A stretch of DNA of 44,360 nt from N074bin45 sp039587475 (GTDB taxonomy: Bacteria; Gemmatimonadota; Gemmatimonadetes; Gemmatimonadales; GWC2-71-9). A program made the position numbers and the translations under genes. The notes under the pieces are model-generated. The model worked only from the letters and a program-made list of their open reading frames with translations. It ran no database searches and was not told the DNA's origin. Below, in pieces: positions 7,922-15,860 of the stretch (position 1 is the first letter of the stretch; each line of letters opens with the position of its first letter). The DNA lies in contig JBDHIK010000011.1 of NCBI GenBank assembly GCA_039587475.1, positions 1 through 44,360 on the forward strand, read 5' to 3'.

Positions 7922-8955
7922 GTCGATCGGCGCCGTCCAAGAAGACCCGCTCCAAGAAGGCCAAGACCTCCGGGCTGAAGGCGACGGCCGACGAGTGCCG
8001 CGCCTGGTACCGGCAGCTCTGTTTGTTGCGGCGCTTCGAGGAACAGGCGGCGGAGGCCTACAGCCTCGGCAAGATCGGTGGCTTCTGTCACCTGTACATC
8101 GGGCAGGAAGCGGTGGCCGTGGGCAGCATGGCGGCGCTCCGTGAGGACGATTATGTCCTATCCTCCTACCGGGAGCATGGGCTGGCCCTGGCGCGTGGCA
8201 TGTCCGCCAAGTCGATCATGGCCGAGTTGTTCGGAAAGGCCGCCGGGTGTTCCGGTGGCAAGGGCGGATCGATGCACCTGTTCGACGCCTCGGTCAATTT
8301 CCTCGGCGGACACGGGATCGTCGGGGGGCAGATCCCCCTGGGAACCGGGATGGCATTCGCCGCGAAGTACCGCCGGTCGAACCAGGTATCGGTCACGTTC
8401 TTCGGGGAGGCCGCTGCCAACATCGGTTCGTTCCACGAATCGCTGAACATGGCCTCGCTCTGGAAGCTGCCGGCCGTCTACGTCATCGAGAACAACGGCT
8501 ACGGCATGGGAACGGCCATCGCCCGGGCCACCGCCAACATGGATCTGTTCCACCGCGCCTACTCCTACGACATGGAGGCAGAAGCGGTGGACGGGCAGGA
8601 CCTGTTTGCGGTGCGCGAGGCCATGGATCGTGCCGTCCAACGGGCCCGGTCCACGAGCGAACCAAGCTTGCTGGAGATGCGCACGTACCGGTACGTCGGC
8701 CATTCCATGTCGGATGCCGCCCACGGCACCTACCGTACCAAGGAAGAGGTCGAGACCTACCGGCAACGGGATCCGATCAACGTCCTGGCCGACACCATGA
8801 AACAGCACGACCTGATCGACGACGACGGCCTCAAGGCCATCGACGACGAGGTCAAAGCCGAGGTCGCCGACGCGGTCAGTTTTGCCGAACAGGCGCCGGA
8901 TCCGGAGCCGGACGCGCTCTACACCGACGTGTACGCGGAGGAGGGCCGGTGTTGA
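7918..8955 (+). CDS. pdhA: Pyruvate dehydrogenase E1 component, alpha subunit
   Basis: Thiamine diphosphate-binding half of the E1 heterotetramer that decarboxylates pyruvate and reductively acetylates E2. The 345 residues start with a Lys/Ser-rich N-terminal tail, then the E1-alpha core: GFCHLYIGQEA, SSYREHGLA, GGKGGSMH, and the ThDP motif GEAAANIG (about 163-170) ending at ENN (191-193). The usual GDG opening of that motif is GEA here; Glu-containing versions exist in some E1-alpha families, so activity is likely kept. The loop YRYVGHSMSDAAHGTYRT is intact. GTG start overlaps the lipA stop, and the gene overlaps pdhB by 7 bp. A branched-chain substrate cannot be excluded. Confidence 0.92.
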   Translation: MSRSAPSKKTRSKKAKTSGLKATADECRAWYRQLCLLRRFEEQAAEAYSLGKIGGFCHLYIGQEAVAVGSMAALREDDYVLSSYREHGLALARGMSAKSIMAELFGKAAGCSGGKGGSMHLFDASVNFLGGHGIVGGQIPLGTGMAFAAKYRRSNQVSVTFFGEAAANIGSFHESLNMASLWKLPAVYVIENNGYGMGTAIARATANMDLFHRAYSYDMEAEAVDGQDLFAVREAMDRAVQRARSTSEPSLLEMRTYRYVGHSMSDAAHGTYRTKEEVETYRQRDPINVLADTMKQHDLIDDDGLKAIDDEVKAEVADAVSFAEQAPDPEPDALYTDVYAEEGRC

Positions 8956-9929
8956 CGCTCACCTATCGCGACGCCCTGAACGAGGCGCTCCGCGAGGAGA
9001 TGCAGCGGGACGAGCGGGTGTTCCTCATGGGCGAAGAGGTCGCCGAGTATGACGGCGCCTACAAGGTCAGCCGCGGCCTTCTCAAGGAATTCGGGCCGAT
9101 GCGCGTGGTGGACACACCCATTGCGGAGCTGGGGTTCACCGGGATCGGCGTCGGGGCCGCCATGGTGGGCCTGCGGCCGGTCATCGAAGTCATGACCTGG
9201 AACTTTGCCCTCCTCGCCATCGACCAGATCGTCAACTCCGCCGCCAAGATGCGCTACATGTCGGGCGGCCAGGTGGGTGTGCCGATGGTCATCCGTGGGC
9301 CCAACGGAGCGGCACTGCAGTTGGCCGCCCAGCACTCGCAGGCGTTCGAAGCCTGGTACGCGCACGTGCCGGGTCTCAAGGTCGTCATGCCCGCCACGCC
9401 GGCCGACGCCAAGGGACTCCTGAAGTCGGCCATCCGCTGTGACGACCCCGTGGTGTTCATGGAGGGGGAGATGCTCTACAACCTGAAGGGCGAGGTGCCC
9501 TCGGGAGAGTTCACCATCCCCATCGGGTCGGCCGACGTCAAACGAGAGGGCGCGGACGTCACCATCGTCTGTCACTCCAAGACCGTCAACCCAGCGTTGA
9601 AAGCGGCGGACCAGCTGGACGCCGAGGGCATCTCGGCCGAGGTCATCGACCTCCGGACCATACGCCCGCTGGACACCGAGACGATCCTCCGATCGGTGTC
9701 GAAGACCAACCGCTGCGTCGTGGCGGAGGAAGGGTGGCCCTTCGCCGGCGTCGGTGCCCAGGTCGTGGACGAGATCCAGCGGCACGCGTTCGACGCCCTC
9801 GATGCCCCGGTCATCCGGGTCACGAGCGCCGACGTCCCCATGCCCTACAACAAGCGACTCGAGAAGTCGGCGAAGGTCGATCCGCCGAAACTGATCGCAG
9901 CCGTCAAACGCGTGCTCTACCTCGAATAG
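8949..9929 (+). CDS. pdhB: Pyruvate dehydrogenase E1 component, beta subunit
   Basis: The 326-residue beta subunit partners PdhA. It opens with LTYRDALNEALREEM and shows the family landmarks: MGEEVAEYDGAYKVSRGL, TPIAELGFTGIGVGAAMVGLRP, RGPNGAALQLAAQHSQ and VVAEEGWPFAGVGAQV near the end. The reading frame extends far upstream only because of a shadow frame across pdhA; the GTG at 8949, seven bases inside pdhA, gives the family-typical N-terminus. Translational coupling with pdhA fits the 1:1 stoichiometry of the subunits. The start codon is two bases before pdhC's leader TAG-CC-ATG arrangement is reached at the other end, so spacing is tight throughout. Confidence 0.93.
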   Translation: MLTLTYRDALNEALREEMQRDERVFLMGEEVAEYDGAYKVSRGLLKEFGPMRVVDTPIAELGFTGIGVGAAMVGLRPVIEVMTWNFALLAIDQIVNSAAKMRYMSGGQVGVPMVIRGPNGAALQLAAQHSQAFEAWYAHVPGLKVVMPATPADAKGLLKSAIRCDDPVVFMEGEMLYNLKGEVPSGEFTIPIGSADVKREGADVTIVCHSKTVNPALKAADQLDAEGISAEVIDLRTIRPLDTETILRSVSKTNRCVVAEEGWPFAGVGAQVVDEIQRHAFDALDAPVIRVTSADVPMPYNKRLEKSAKVDPPKLIAAVKRVLYLE

Positions 9930-9931
9930 CC

Positions 9932-11167
9932 ATGGCGACTACCGTAGTGATGGAGGCCCTGTCCCCCACGATGGAAGAGGGGCGCCTCGTCGAATGGAAA
10001 CAGCCGGAAGGTGCGGCGGTCACGACCGGCGACGTGCTGGCCGAGGTCGAAACCGACAAGGCCGTCATGGAATTGGTGGCCCGCGCCGACGGTACCCTGC
10101 TCAAGCACCTGGTGCCGGCCGGCACCACGGTTCCCGTCGCGGACCCGGTCGGAATCATCGGCCAGCCCGGTGAGGACATCACTGGGCTCGCCGGTGGCGC
10201 GGCTCCCGCAGCCCCGGCCAAGTCGGAGCCCCAGGAGCAGGCACCGACGCCCAGCGCTCCGCAACCGGCCGCCGAGGCGTCGTCCACGCCATCAGACGGC
10301 ACGGCGGTGACGACCGCCACCGACCGGCCCAAGGCGTCTCCCCTGGCGCGTCGCATGGCACGCGATCAGGGGATCGACCTGTCGGCGCTGGCAGGATCCG
10401 GCCCCGGCGGACGAATCATCAAGCGGGATGTGGAAGGGGCGGCCTCTCAGGGCGTGGCACCAAGCGCCCCCGTCCCGGCTGGCGGCGGCTTTGTCGACGT
10501 GCCCCTTACCCAGATGCGCAAGACCATCGCCAAGCGGCTGGCGGAGTCCATCGGCCCGGTGCCGACCTTCTACCTCACCGCCGACATCGCGATGGATCGA
10601 ACCTGGGAGGCCCGTGAGGCACTCAAGGCGCTGGGTCCCGAGGGCAAGGTATCGTTCAACGATATCATCCTGAAGGCCACCGCCACAGCGCTCCGGCAAC
10701 ACCCTGAGTGCAACGCCTGGTGGCAGGGCGACGCCATTCGCCAGTGGCACGAAGTGCACCTGGGCATGGCCGTCGCCATCGACGAAGGCCTCATCACCCC
10801 CGTCATCAGAAACGCCGATCAGAAGACGCTGCGGGAGATCTCCGCCGAAGCGCGGGCCCTCTCCGAGAAGGCGCGCGCCAGAAAGTTGCAGCCCGAGGAA
10901 TACACCGGCGCGACGTTCTCGGTATCCAATCTCGGCAATTTCGGGATCGACCATTTCACCGCCATCATCAATCCGCCGGAGGCGGGCATCCTCGCCATCG
11001 GCGGGATTGCCGAGCGGCCAGTGGTCGTCGACGGAACCGTCACCGTACAGCGACGCATGCTGGTCACGATGTCCTGTGACCATCGTGTCATCGACGGTGC
11101 TCTGGGGGCGGCGTTCCTGAAAACGCTGCGCACCGTACTGGAGAATCCGCTCGCACTCGTCTGGTAG
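9932..11167 (+). CDS. pdhC: Dihydrolipoamide acetyltransferase (PDH E2)
   Basis: Core acyltransferase of the complex, 411 residues. Order of domains: one lipoyl domain (residues 1-78) with the lipoylated Lys43 in VETDKAVMEL; an Ala/Pro/Ser-rich swinging linker (about 85-130); a peripheral subunit-binding domain (about 133-170, KASPLARRMARDQGIDLSAL and GRIIKRDV); and the catalytic domain ending in MSCDHRVIDGALGA with the active-site His of HRVIDG. Only one lipoyl domain is present, as in many bacterial E2 proteins. ATG 9932 follows the pdhB stop by two bases. Its Lys43 is the substrate of LipB and LipA encoded in the same operon. Confidence 0.94.
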   Translation: MATTVVMEALSPTMEEGRLVEWKQPEGAAVTTGDVLAEVETDKAVMELVARADGTLLKHLVPAGTTVPVADPVGIIGQPGEDITGLAGGAAPAAPAKSEPQEQAPTPSAPQPAAEASSTPSDGTAVTTATDRPKASPLARRMARDQGIDLSALAGSGPGGRIIKRDVEGAASQGVAPSAPVPAGGGFVDVPLTQMRKTIAKRLAESIGPVPTFYLTADIAMDRTWEAREALKALGPEGKVSFNDIILKATATALRQHPECNAWWQGDAIRQWHEVHLGMAVAIDEGLITPVIRNADQKTLREISAEARALSEKARARKLQPEEYTGATFSVSNLGNFGIDHFTAIINPPEAGILAIGGIAERPVVVDGTVTVQRRMLVTMSCDHRVIDGALGAAFLKTLRTVLENPLALVW

Positions 11168-11205
11168 CGCCGCGGAGCAACCTGGATTTCACTACTGGAG
11201 TCGTT

Positions 11206-12603
11206 GTGTCGAATCGTTTTGATGTGATCGTTCTCGGCGGGGGTCCCGCGGGCTACGTCTGCGCTATCCGCGCGGCACAGCTGGGCCTGTCCACGGCCGT
11301 CATCGAAAAGGACAAACTTGGCGGCGTCTGCGTCAACATCGGGTGCATCCCGACCAAGGCGCTGTTGCACAGCGCCCTGGTCGCCAACACCATCGCCCAC
11401 GACGCCAAGGGCCTGGGCATTGCCGTCGAGGGCGTCTCGACCGACTACGGTGTGGCGATGAAGCGGTCTCGCCGGGTGTCCGAGCAGAACTCCAAGGGCG
11501 TGGGGTTCCTCATGAAGAAGCACAAGGTGACGGTCATTTCCGGGACGGGGACGTTGCTGCCCGGCAAGCAGGTTGCCGTCGAGGACCAGGTGTACACCGC
11601 CGACAAGGGCATCGTCATCGCGACGGGTTCGCGGGTCAAAGGCATTCCCCCGGCCGGGCTCAACCTCGACGGCAAGGTCATCATCAGTTCCGATGAAGCG
11701 CTGTTCCTGGAACACGCTCCGGCCTCCATCGCCGTGGTCGGTGCCGGGGCGGTCGGTTGCGAGTTCGCCGACATCTTCAACGCCTTCGGATCCGCGGTCA
11801 CGCTGATCGAAGCTCTGCCCCGCATCCTGCCACTGGAAGATGCCGCCGCATCAGACGTGGTGGCCAAGAGCTTCAAGAAGCGCAAGATCAAGAGCATCGC
11901 CGGAGCCATGGTGAAGAACACCGAGGTCCGGGAGGGAGGAGCCACCCTGACGATCGAAGCCGCCGGCAAGACGGAGACGGTCGACGTCGACGTGGTGCTG
12001 GTCGCCGCCGGGCGGGCGGTCAACACGGAAGGCATCGGGCTCGAGGCCATCGGCGCCGAGCTGGATGATCGCGGCTTCATCCGGGTCAATCTGGACACGC
12101 TCGAAACCACCGCCCAGGGCTACTACGCCATCGGCGACGTCGCGGGCCCGCCGATGTTGGCCCACAAGGGCAGCCGGGAGGGTGTCGTGGTCGCCGAGCG
12201 ACTGGCGGGTCACACGCCCCACCCGATCCGTTACGACAACATTCCCAGCGTCACCTACTGTCATCCCGAAGTCGCCAGCATCGGCCTGACGGAAGAGGCC
12301 TGCGCCGAGCAAGGGCTGGAGTACCAGGCCGGCCTGTTCCCCTTCAGCGCCAACGGCCGCGCCCGCGCCAGCAACGCCACGGACGGCTTCGTCAAGATCC
12401 TGCGAGACACCAAGTACGGCGAGATCCTCGGCGCCCACATCGTCGGCGCCGACGCGTCCGAAATGATCCACGAACTGGCGGTGGCGCGCGAGAACGAATT
12501 CACCGTCGAGGAGATCGACCTCGCGGTCCACGCCCACCCGACGCTGTCCGAGGCGATCGCCGAGGCGGCACTCGACTCGTTGGGACGGGTGATGCACACC
12601 TGA
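11206..12603 (+). CDS. lpdA: Dihydrolipoamide dehydrogenase (PDH E3)
   Basis: FAD flavoprotein that reoxidises dihydrolipoamide with NAD+, 465 residues. FAD motif VIVLGGGPAGYVCAIRAAQLG at the N-terminus, redox-active disulfide GGVCVNIGCIPTK (Cys42, Cys47), NAD motif VVGAGAVGCEFADIF, second FAD contact YAIGDVAGPPMLAHK and the catalytic His in HAHPTLSE near the C-terminus. GTG 11206 has CTGGAG five bases upstream. The 38 bp gap after pdhC contains no terminator, so it is part of the operon. It may also serve other lipoate-dependent complexes encoded elsewhere. Confidence 0.95.
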   Translation: MSNRFDVIVLGGGPAGYVCAIRAAQLGLSTAVIEKDKLGGVCVNIGCIPTKALLHSALVANTIAHDAKGLGIAVEGVSTDYGVAMKRSRRVSEQNSKGVGFLMKKHKVTVISGTGTLLPGKQVAVEDQVYTADKGIVIATGSRVKGIPPAGLNLDGKVIISSDEALFLEHAPASIAVVGAGAVGCEFADIFNAFGSAVTLIEALPRILPLEDAAASDVVAKSFKKRKIKSIAGAMVKNTEVREGGATLTIEAAGKTETVDVDVVLVAAGRAVNTEGIGLEAIGAELDDRGFIRVNLDTLETTAQGYYAIGDVAGPPMLAHKGSREGVVVAERLAGHTPHPIRYDNIPSVTYCHPEVASIGLTEEACAEQGLEYQAGLFPFSANGRARASNATDGFVKILRDTKYGEILGAHIVGADASEMIHELAVARENEFTVEEIDLAVHAHPTLSEAIAEAALDSLGRVMHT

Positions 12604-12612
12604 CCGGGCCAG

Positions 12613-12643
12613 GGGGAGAGGGAGTGCTGAAGGTCCTCTCCCC
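12613..12643 (+). terminator. Hairpin after lpdA without a T run
   Basis: GGGGAGAGG (12613-12621) pairs perfectly with CCTCTCCCC (12635-12643) across a 13-base loop. No U tract follows, so it is more likely a partial attenuator or an mRNA-stabilising structure between lpdA and the distal genes than a true intrinsic terminator. Confidence 0.4.
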
Positions 12644-12655
12644 ACCCACGTTGCC

Positions 12656-13105
12656 ATGAACCCCCCACTCCGCCCACCGCCCATTTCCATCGAGGACGAA
12701 GACCGCGTCGGTCTCGCCGCCCTCGCCATGAGTTTCTCCATCACCCTGGGCGTGGGACTGGTGACCATCGCCCTGTGGATCGTCACGACGATGCTCAGGG
12801 ACGCCGCCCCGGCGGACACGCCCGTCGTCGAGGGAGCACCGTTCTACGTGCTGGTGGGAGGCACTATGACCGGGGTGTTCGTCGCGGGGCTGGTGACCTG
12901 GACGTTGCTGGCCCCGGTCCGGTCGACCTACCGACGTGGCGGCCTGGCCTTCGTCAGCGCCTTCGCCACCACCGCGGCCATGCTGGTGGCCATGCCCGTC
13001 AACGCCGTGGCCGGGAGAACCGGGCTCGTCGCTCTCATCGCCGTGTGTGGCGGCGCGGCCTGGCTACTGGGGCGCCGATTGGCGCGGGACGGTGCGGGGC
13101 GGTGA
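12656..13105 (+). CDS. Four-helix membrane protein of unknown function
   Basis: 149 residues with about four hydrophobic segments (roughly 20-45, 65-88, 98-115, 121-140) and an acidic, proline-rich N-terminus. No motif that I recognise. It lies between lpdA and lipB, overlapping lipB by 4 bp (GTGA), so its expression is tied to the pdh-lipoate operon. Whether it has a role there, or merely hitchhikes, cannot be told from the sequence. Confidence 0.7.
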   Translation: MNPPLRPPPISIEDEDRVGLAALAMSFSITLGVGLVTIALWIVTTMLRDAAPADTPVVEGAPFYVLVGGTMTGVFVAGLVTWTLLAPVRSTYRRGGLAFVSAFATTAAMLVAMPVNAVAGRTGLVALIAVCGGAAWLLGRRLARDGAGR

Positions 13106-13788
13106 AGCCGGTGCGGGTGATCGATCTGGGGTTGGTGCCGTACCGGGAGGCGCTCGAGCTGCAGCGAGCCCTGTGCCGGGCCCGCCAGACGACCCTCCCG
13201 GAGGACGTCCTCCTCCTCACAGAACATCCGGACGTCGTCACCCTGGGCCGGGGAACCCAGGCCTCGAGCTTGCCCCTCGACGCCGAGGCTCTCGAGGACA
13301 GGGGCTATGAAGTCGTGGAGGTGGAGCGGGGCGGCGATGTCACCTATCATGGCCCGGGACAGCTGGTGGGGTATCCGATCTTCGACCTCACCGAGCACCG
13401 CCAGGACCTGCACTGGTATCTACGCCAACTCGAAGCGGTGATCATCGACGCCCTCGACGTCGTTGGCGTTCACGGGGAGCGGGTCGAGGGCCTGACGGGC
13501 GTGTGGACCTCGGGGCGAAAAATCGCCAGCATCGGAGTCCACGTGAAACGGTGGGTCACGTTTCACGGGTTCGCCCTCAACGTCTCCACCGACCTGTCCC
13601 GTTTCGAGAACATCGTTCCGTGCGGCATCGACGGCGTCGTCATGACGAGCGTCGCCTCGGAGCGTGGCACGTCGGCGGCGGCGCTCCGATCCACGGTGCA
13701 GGCCGCCGTCGTCGAGGCGGTGGGCCGGACATTCCAGCGCATGCCGGTGGGGGGTTCTCGGGAGGAACTCGCGGCGAGTTGCCTTTGA
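13102..13788 (+). CDS. lipB: Octanoyl-[ACP]:protein N-octanoyltransferase LipB
   Basis: Transfers octanoyl from acyl carrier protein to the lipoyl-domain lysine, the step before LipA. 228 residues from a GTG at 13102 that overlaps the previous stop; the longer frame upstream is a shadow of the membrane protein gene. Landmarks: EHPDVVTLGR, RGGDVTYHGPGQLVGYP, the catalytic Lys140 in GRKIASIG and the thioester Cys174 in ENIVPCGIDG. Having lipA at the head and lipB near the end of the E1-E2-E3 operon places the whole lipoylation route next to its target. Confidence 0.94.
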   Translation: MKPVRVIDLGLVPYREALELQRALCRARQTTLPEDVLLLTEHPDVVTLGRGTQASSLPLDAEALEDRGYEVVEVERGGDVTYHGPGQLVGYPIFDLTEHRQDLHWYLRQLEAVIIDALDVVGVHGERVEGLTGVWTSGRKIASIGVHVKRWVTFHGFALNVSTDLSRFENIVPCGIDGVVMTSVASERGTSAAALRSTVQAAVVEAVGRTFQRMPVGGSREELAASCL

Positions 13789-13813
13789 CGCGGAATCTTG
13801 TGATCGTACAGGC

Positions 13814-14356
13814 ATGTCGTCCACGCCGCCTCGCAAGTCACCGGCCGAGCAGGCCCAGGCCAGCGTTCAGGAGATCCTGCGCGCTGCCGACAGTTGGGCC
13901 CAGGAAGCCCCAGCGGCGCTGACGCCGGCCATCAGGGCCGTTTGCATCCGCCTGGCGGAAATGGTGGCAGACCAACGCCACTACCTGAGCCCGCTTCCGG
14001 AACCGCAGGAATCCGAGCGCAGCGAGATGCTCGCGACCCTGGCGGACTCACTCCGGTGCCCGGAAACGACGACCGGGATTGAGACGGATCTGCAGGCACT
14101 GGCCGACATGGAGCTCCGTGCCACTGGCAGTTGGGCCGTCGTTCCCGCCGCCCAAGCCGAGTGGATCACGACGGCCATCGCCTTCCTGGACACCCGCGCG
14201 ACGGACCTGCCGGATGATGAACGTCCCGACCCCTATTGGGCGGATGACGTCGTCGCCGGCATCATCGTCTCGGTGCGCGCCGTCATCGGCGTAGACGAGT
14301 TGCAGGCGCGCTACGCGGCGCCGCCAGGTGCCGAGCCGGTCCCCGAGGAGTCCTAG
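13814..14356 (+). CDS. Hypothetical protein, mostly helical
   Basis: 180 residues from ATG 13814, rich in Ala, Glu and Asp and predicted mainly alpha-helical; no signal peptide or membrane segment. I do not recognise a family. The open frame continues upstream across the lipB end, but the ATG falls just after the lipB stop and gives a plausible N-terminus (MSSTPPRKSP). The last four bases overlap the 3' end of the convergent peptidase gene. It could be the final gene of the lip/pdh transcript. Confidence 0.6.
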   Translation: MSSTPPRKSPAEQAQASVQEILRAADSWAQEAPAALTPAIRAVCIRLAEMVADQRHYLSPLPEPQESERSEMLATLADSLRCPETTTGIETDLQALADMELRATGSWAVVPAAQAEWITTAIAFLDTRATDLPDDERPDPYWADDVVAGIIVSVRAVIGVDELQARYAAPPGAEPVPEES

Positions 14357-15723
14357 CCTCTCGCCTGCTCCGCGAACAACTCGAAGAAACGCCCGAACAC
14401 CTCGACACCATCCCAGAGCTGTTGCAAATCGATCTTCTCGTTGGGTGAGTGCAGCCCGTCGTCGGGGAGACCGATGCCGGTCAACAGCACGGGCGCGTCG
14501 CGCTGACCCAAATGGGCCACCACGGGGATGGAACCGCCCGACCGCGCCGAGACCGCACCGCGTCCCACCACTTCGGTGAAGGCCTGATCCAGCACTTGAA
14601 AGGCTGGTCGGGCCACGTCCACCTGCACCGGTTCCGCCCCATGAATCGGCCGGACCGTGACATCGGCGTAGTCCGGGGCGGCCGCCCGGGCTGCTGCTTC
14701 CAGCTGTCCGAGCACTTCTTTCCAGTGCTGGCGCGGCACCAGCCGGAGGCTGACCTTGGCCGTGGCTCGAGCCGGAATCACGGTCTTGGCGCCCTCGCCA
14801 GTGAATCCGCCCATGATGCCGTGGATCTCGAACGTCGGCCAGGCCCACAGGCGCTCGAAGATGGTGTGATCCTCGCGGCCCGTCACGGATCGGGCCGTGA
14901 GTTCCTCACGCAGGAACGTGGCGAGATCGAAGGGGAGGGATTCCCAGGCTCGAAGCTCCTCGGGGCTTGGTGGCTCCACGGCTTCATACAGGCCGGGAAC
15001 GTTGATCCGACCATCACGACTCTTCAGATCGCACAGGAGACGACACAACGTCTCCATGGCATTCGGGGCGGCGCCGCCGTAGTTCCCGGAGTGCAGGTCG
15101 CGCTCGGCGGTGCGCACCTCGATCTCGGCATAGCAGATTCCGCGGAGAGCCGTGTACACCGCCGGGATGCCCTGAGCATAGTAGGACGTGTCACACACCA
15201 GGATGGCATCGGCTTCCGTCCGTTCCGGTTCGTCCAGCAGCAATTGCTCGATGGCGTGCCCCCCGAACTCCTCTTCCCCTTCGATGATGAAGCGGACGTT
15301 GAGCGGCGCTGCACCGTTCTCGTTCCGGACGGCTTCGTAGGCCTTCAGGAGGCAGTAGACCTGGCCCTTGTCGTCCACCGCGCCACGGGCGAACAGCTTG
15401 CCGTCTCTGACCGTCGGCTCGAACGGCGGGCTGAGCCACTCCTCGAGAGGATCGGGCGGCTGGACGTCGTAATGCCCGTAGATGAGCACGGTCGGTCGGT
15501 CCGGCACGTGGGGGCTTTCGGCCCAGACGATCGGATTGCCGCCACGGTCGATCTGTTCCACGACCGGAAACCCCAGGGCGCGCAGGTGGTCAGCAACCCA
15601 GTCCGCCGCCCGTTGGCATTGGTCAGCGTGGTCGCTGAGCGTACTGATGCTGGGGATGGCCAGGAACGAATTCAGTTCCGTGAGAAGGCGGTCTCGTTCA
15701 CGATTCACGAAATCTTGATCCAC
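14353..15723 (-). CDS. M20 family metallopeptidase (dipeptidase)
   Basis: Zinc-dependent cytoplasmic peptidase of the M20/CNDP branch, 456 residues from GTG 15723. Metal-site motifs in order: LIYGHYDVQPPDP (His), RGAVDDKGQ (bridging Asp), EGEEEFGG (catalytic Glu pair), VCDTSYY (Asp) and LHSPNEKI (His) near the C-terminus. The dimerisation lid lies between (about 200-300). The open frame reaches 15834, but a TAGCTT -10 box at 15771-15776 puts the transcript start near 15764, which excludes that longer start. GTG 15708 is another option. Likely role: degrading short peptides. Confidence 0.88.
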   Translation of the reverse strand: MDQDFVNRERDRLLTELNSFLAIPSISTLSDHADQCQRAADWVADHLRALGFPVVEQIDRGGNPIVWAESPHVPDRPTVLIYGHYDVQPPDPLEEWLSPPFEPTVRDGKLFARGAVDDKGQVYCLLKAYEAVRNENGAAPLNVRFIIEGEEEFGGHAIEQLLLDEPERTEADAILVCDTSYYAQGIPAVYTALRGICYAEIEVRTAERDLHSGNYGGAAPNAMETLCRLLCDLKSRDGRINVPGLYEAVEPPSPEELRAWESLPFDLATFLREELTARSVTGREDHTIFERLWAWPTFEIHGIMGGFTGEGAKTVIPARATAKVSLRLVPRQHWKEVLGQLEAAARAAAPDYADVTVRPIHGAEPVQVDVARPAFQVLDQAFTEVVGRGAVSARSGGSIPVVAHLGQRDAPVLLTGIGLPDDGLHSPNEKIDLQQLWDGVEVFGRFFELFAEQARG

Positions 15724-15770
15724 GACGACGCTCGCGGGAAGGGGAGAAGTGATCAGTGGCAAACGATGGG

Positions 15771-15776
15771 AAGCTA
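15771..15776 (-). promoter_or_regulatory. Probable -10 box of the M20 peptidase gene
   Basis: TAGCTT on the minus strand, the same hexamer found before dnaE and before the lipoprotein gene at 27.9 kb. No good -35 is visible 17 bp upstream. It lies about 48 bp before the GTG at 15723. Confidence 0.4.
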
Positions 15777-15825
15777 CACGATTTGACGTCGTGCGCGAGC
15801 GCTCTGGCGGACCGGAAATCACCCT

Positions 15826-15854
15826 CTGGCGCATCGCGGTCCCGGTGATACATT
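15826..15854 (+). promoter_or_regulatory. Probable promoter of the TPR gene, leaderless type
   Basis: CTGGCG (15826-15831), 17 bp, TACATT (15849-15854), then six bases and the ATG at 15861. The expected transcription start coincides with the A of the start codon. Confidence 0.5.
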
Positions 15855-15860
15855 CGCCGC

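Noticed and set aside
8403..8426. PdhA judged inactive because of the GEA motif
   Set aside because: Glu-bearing ThDP motifs occur in working E1-alpha families, and all other landmarks are present.
12613..12643. Strong intrinsic terminator ending the pdh operon
   Set aside because: The stem is good but no U tract follows, and the next two genes are closely coupled downstream.
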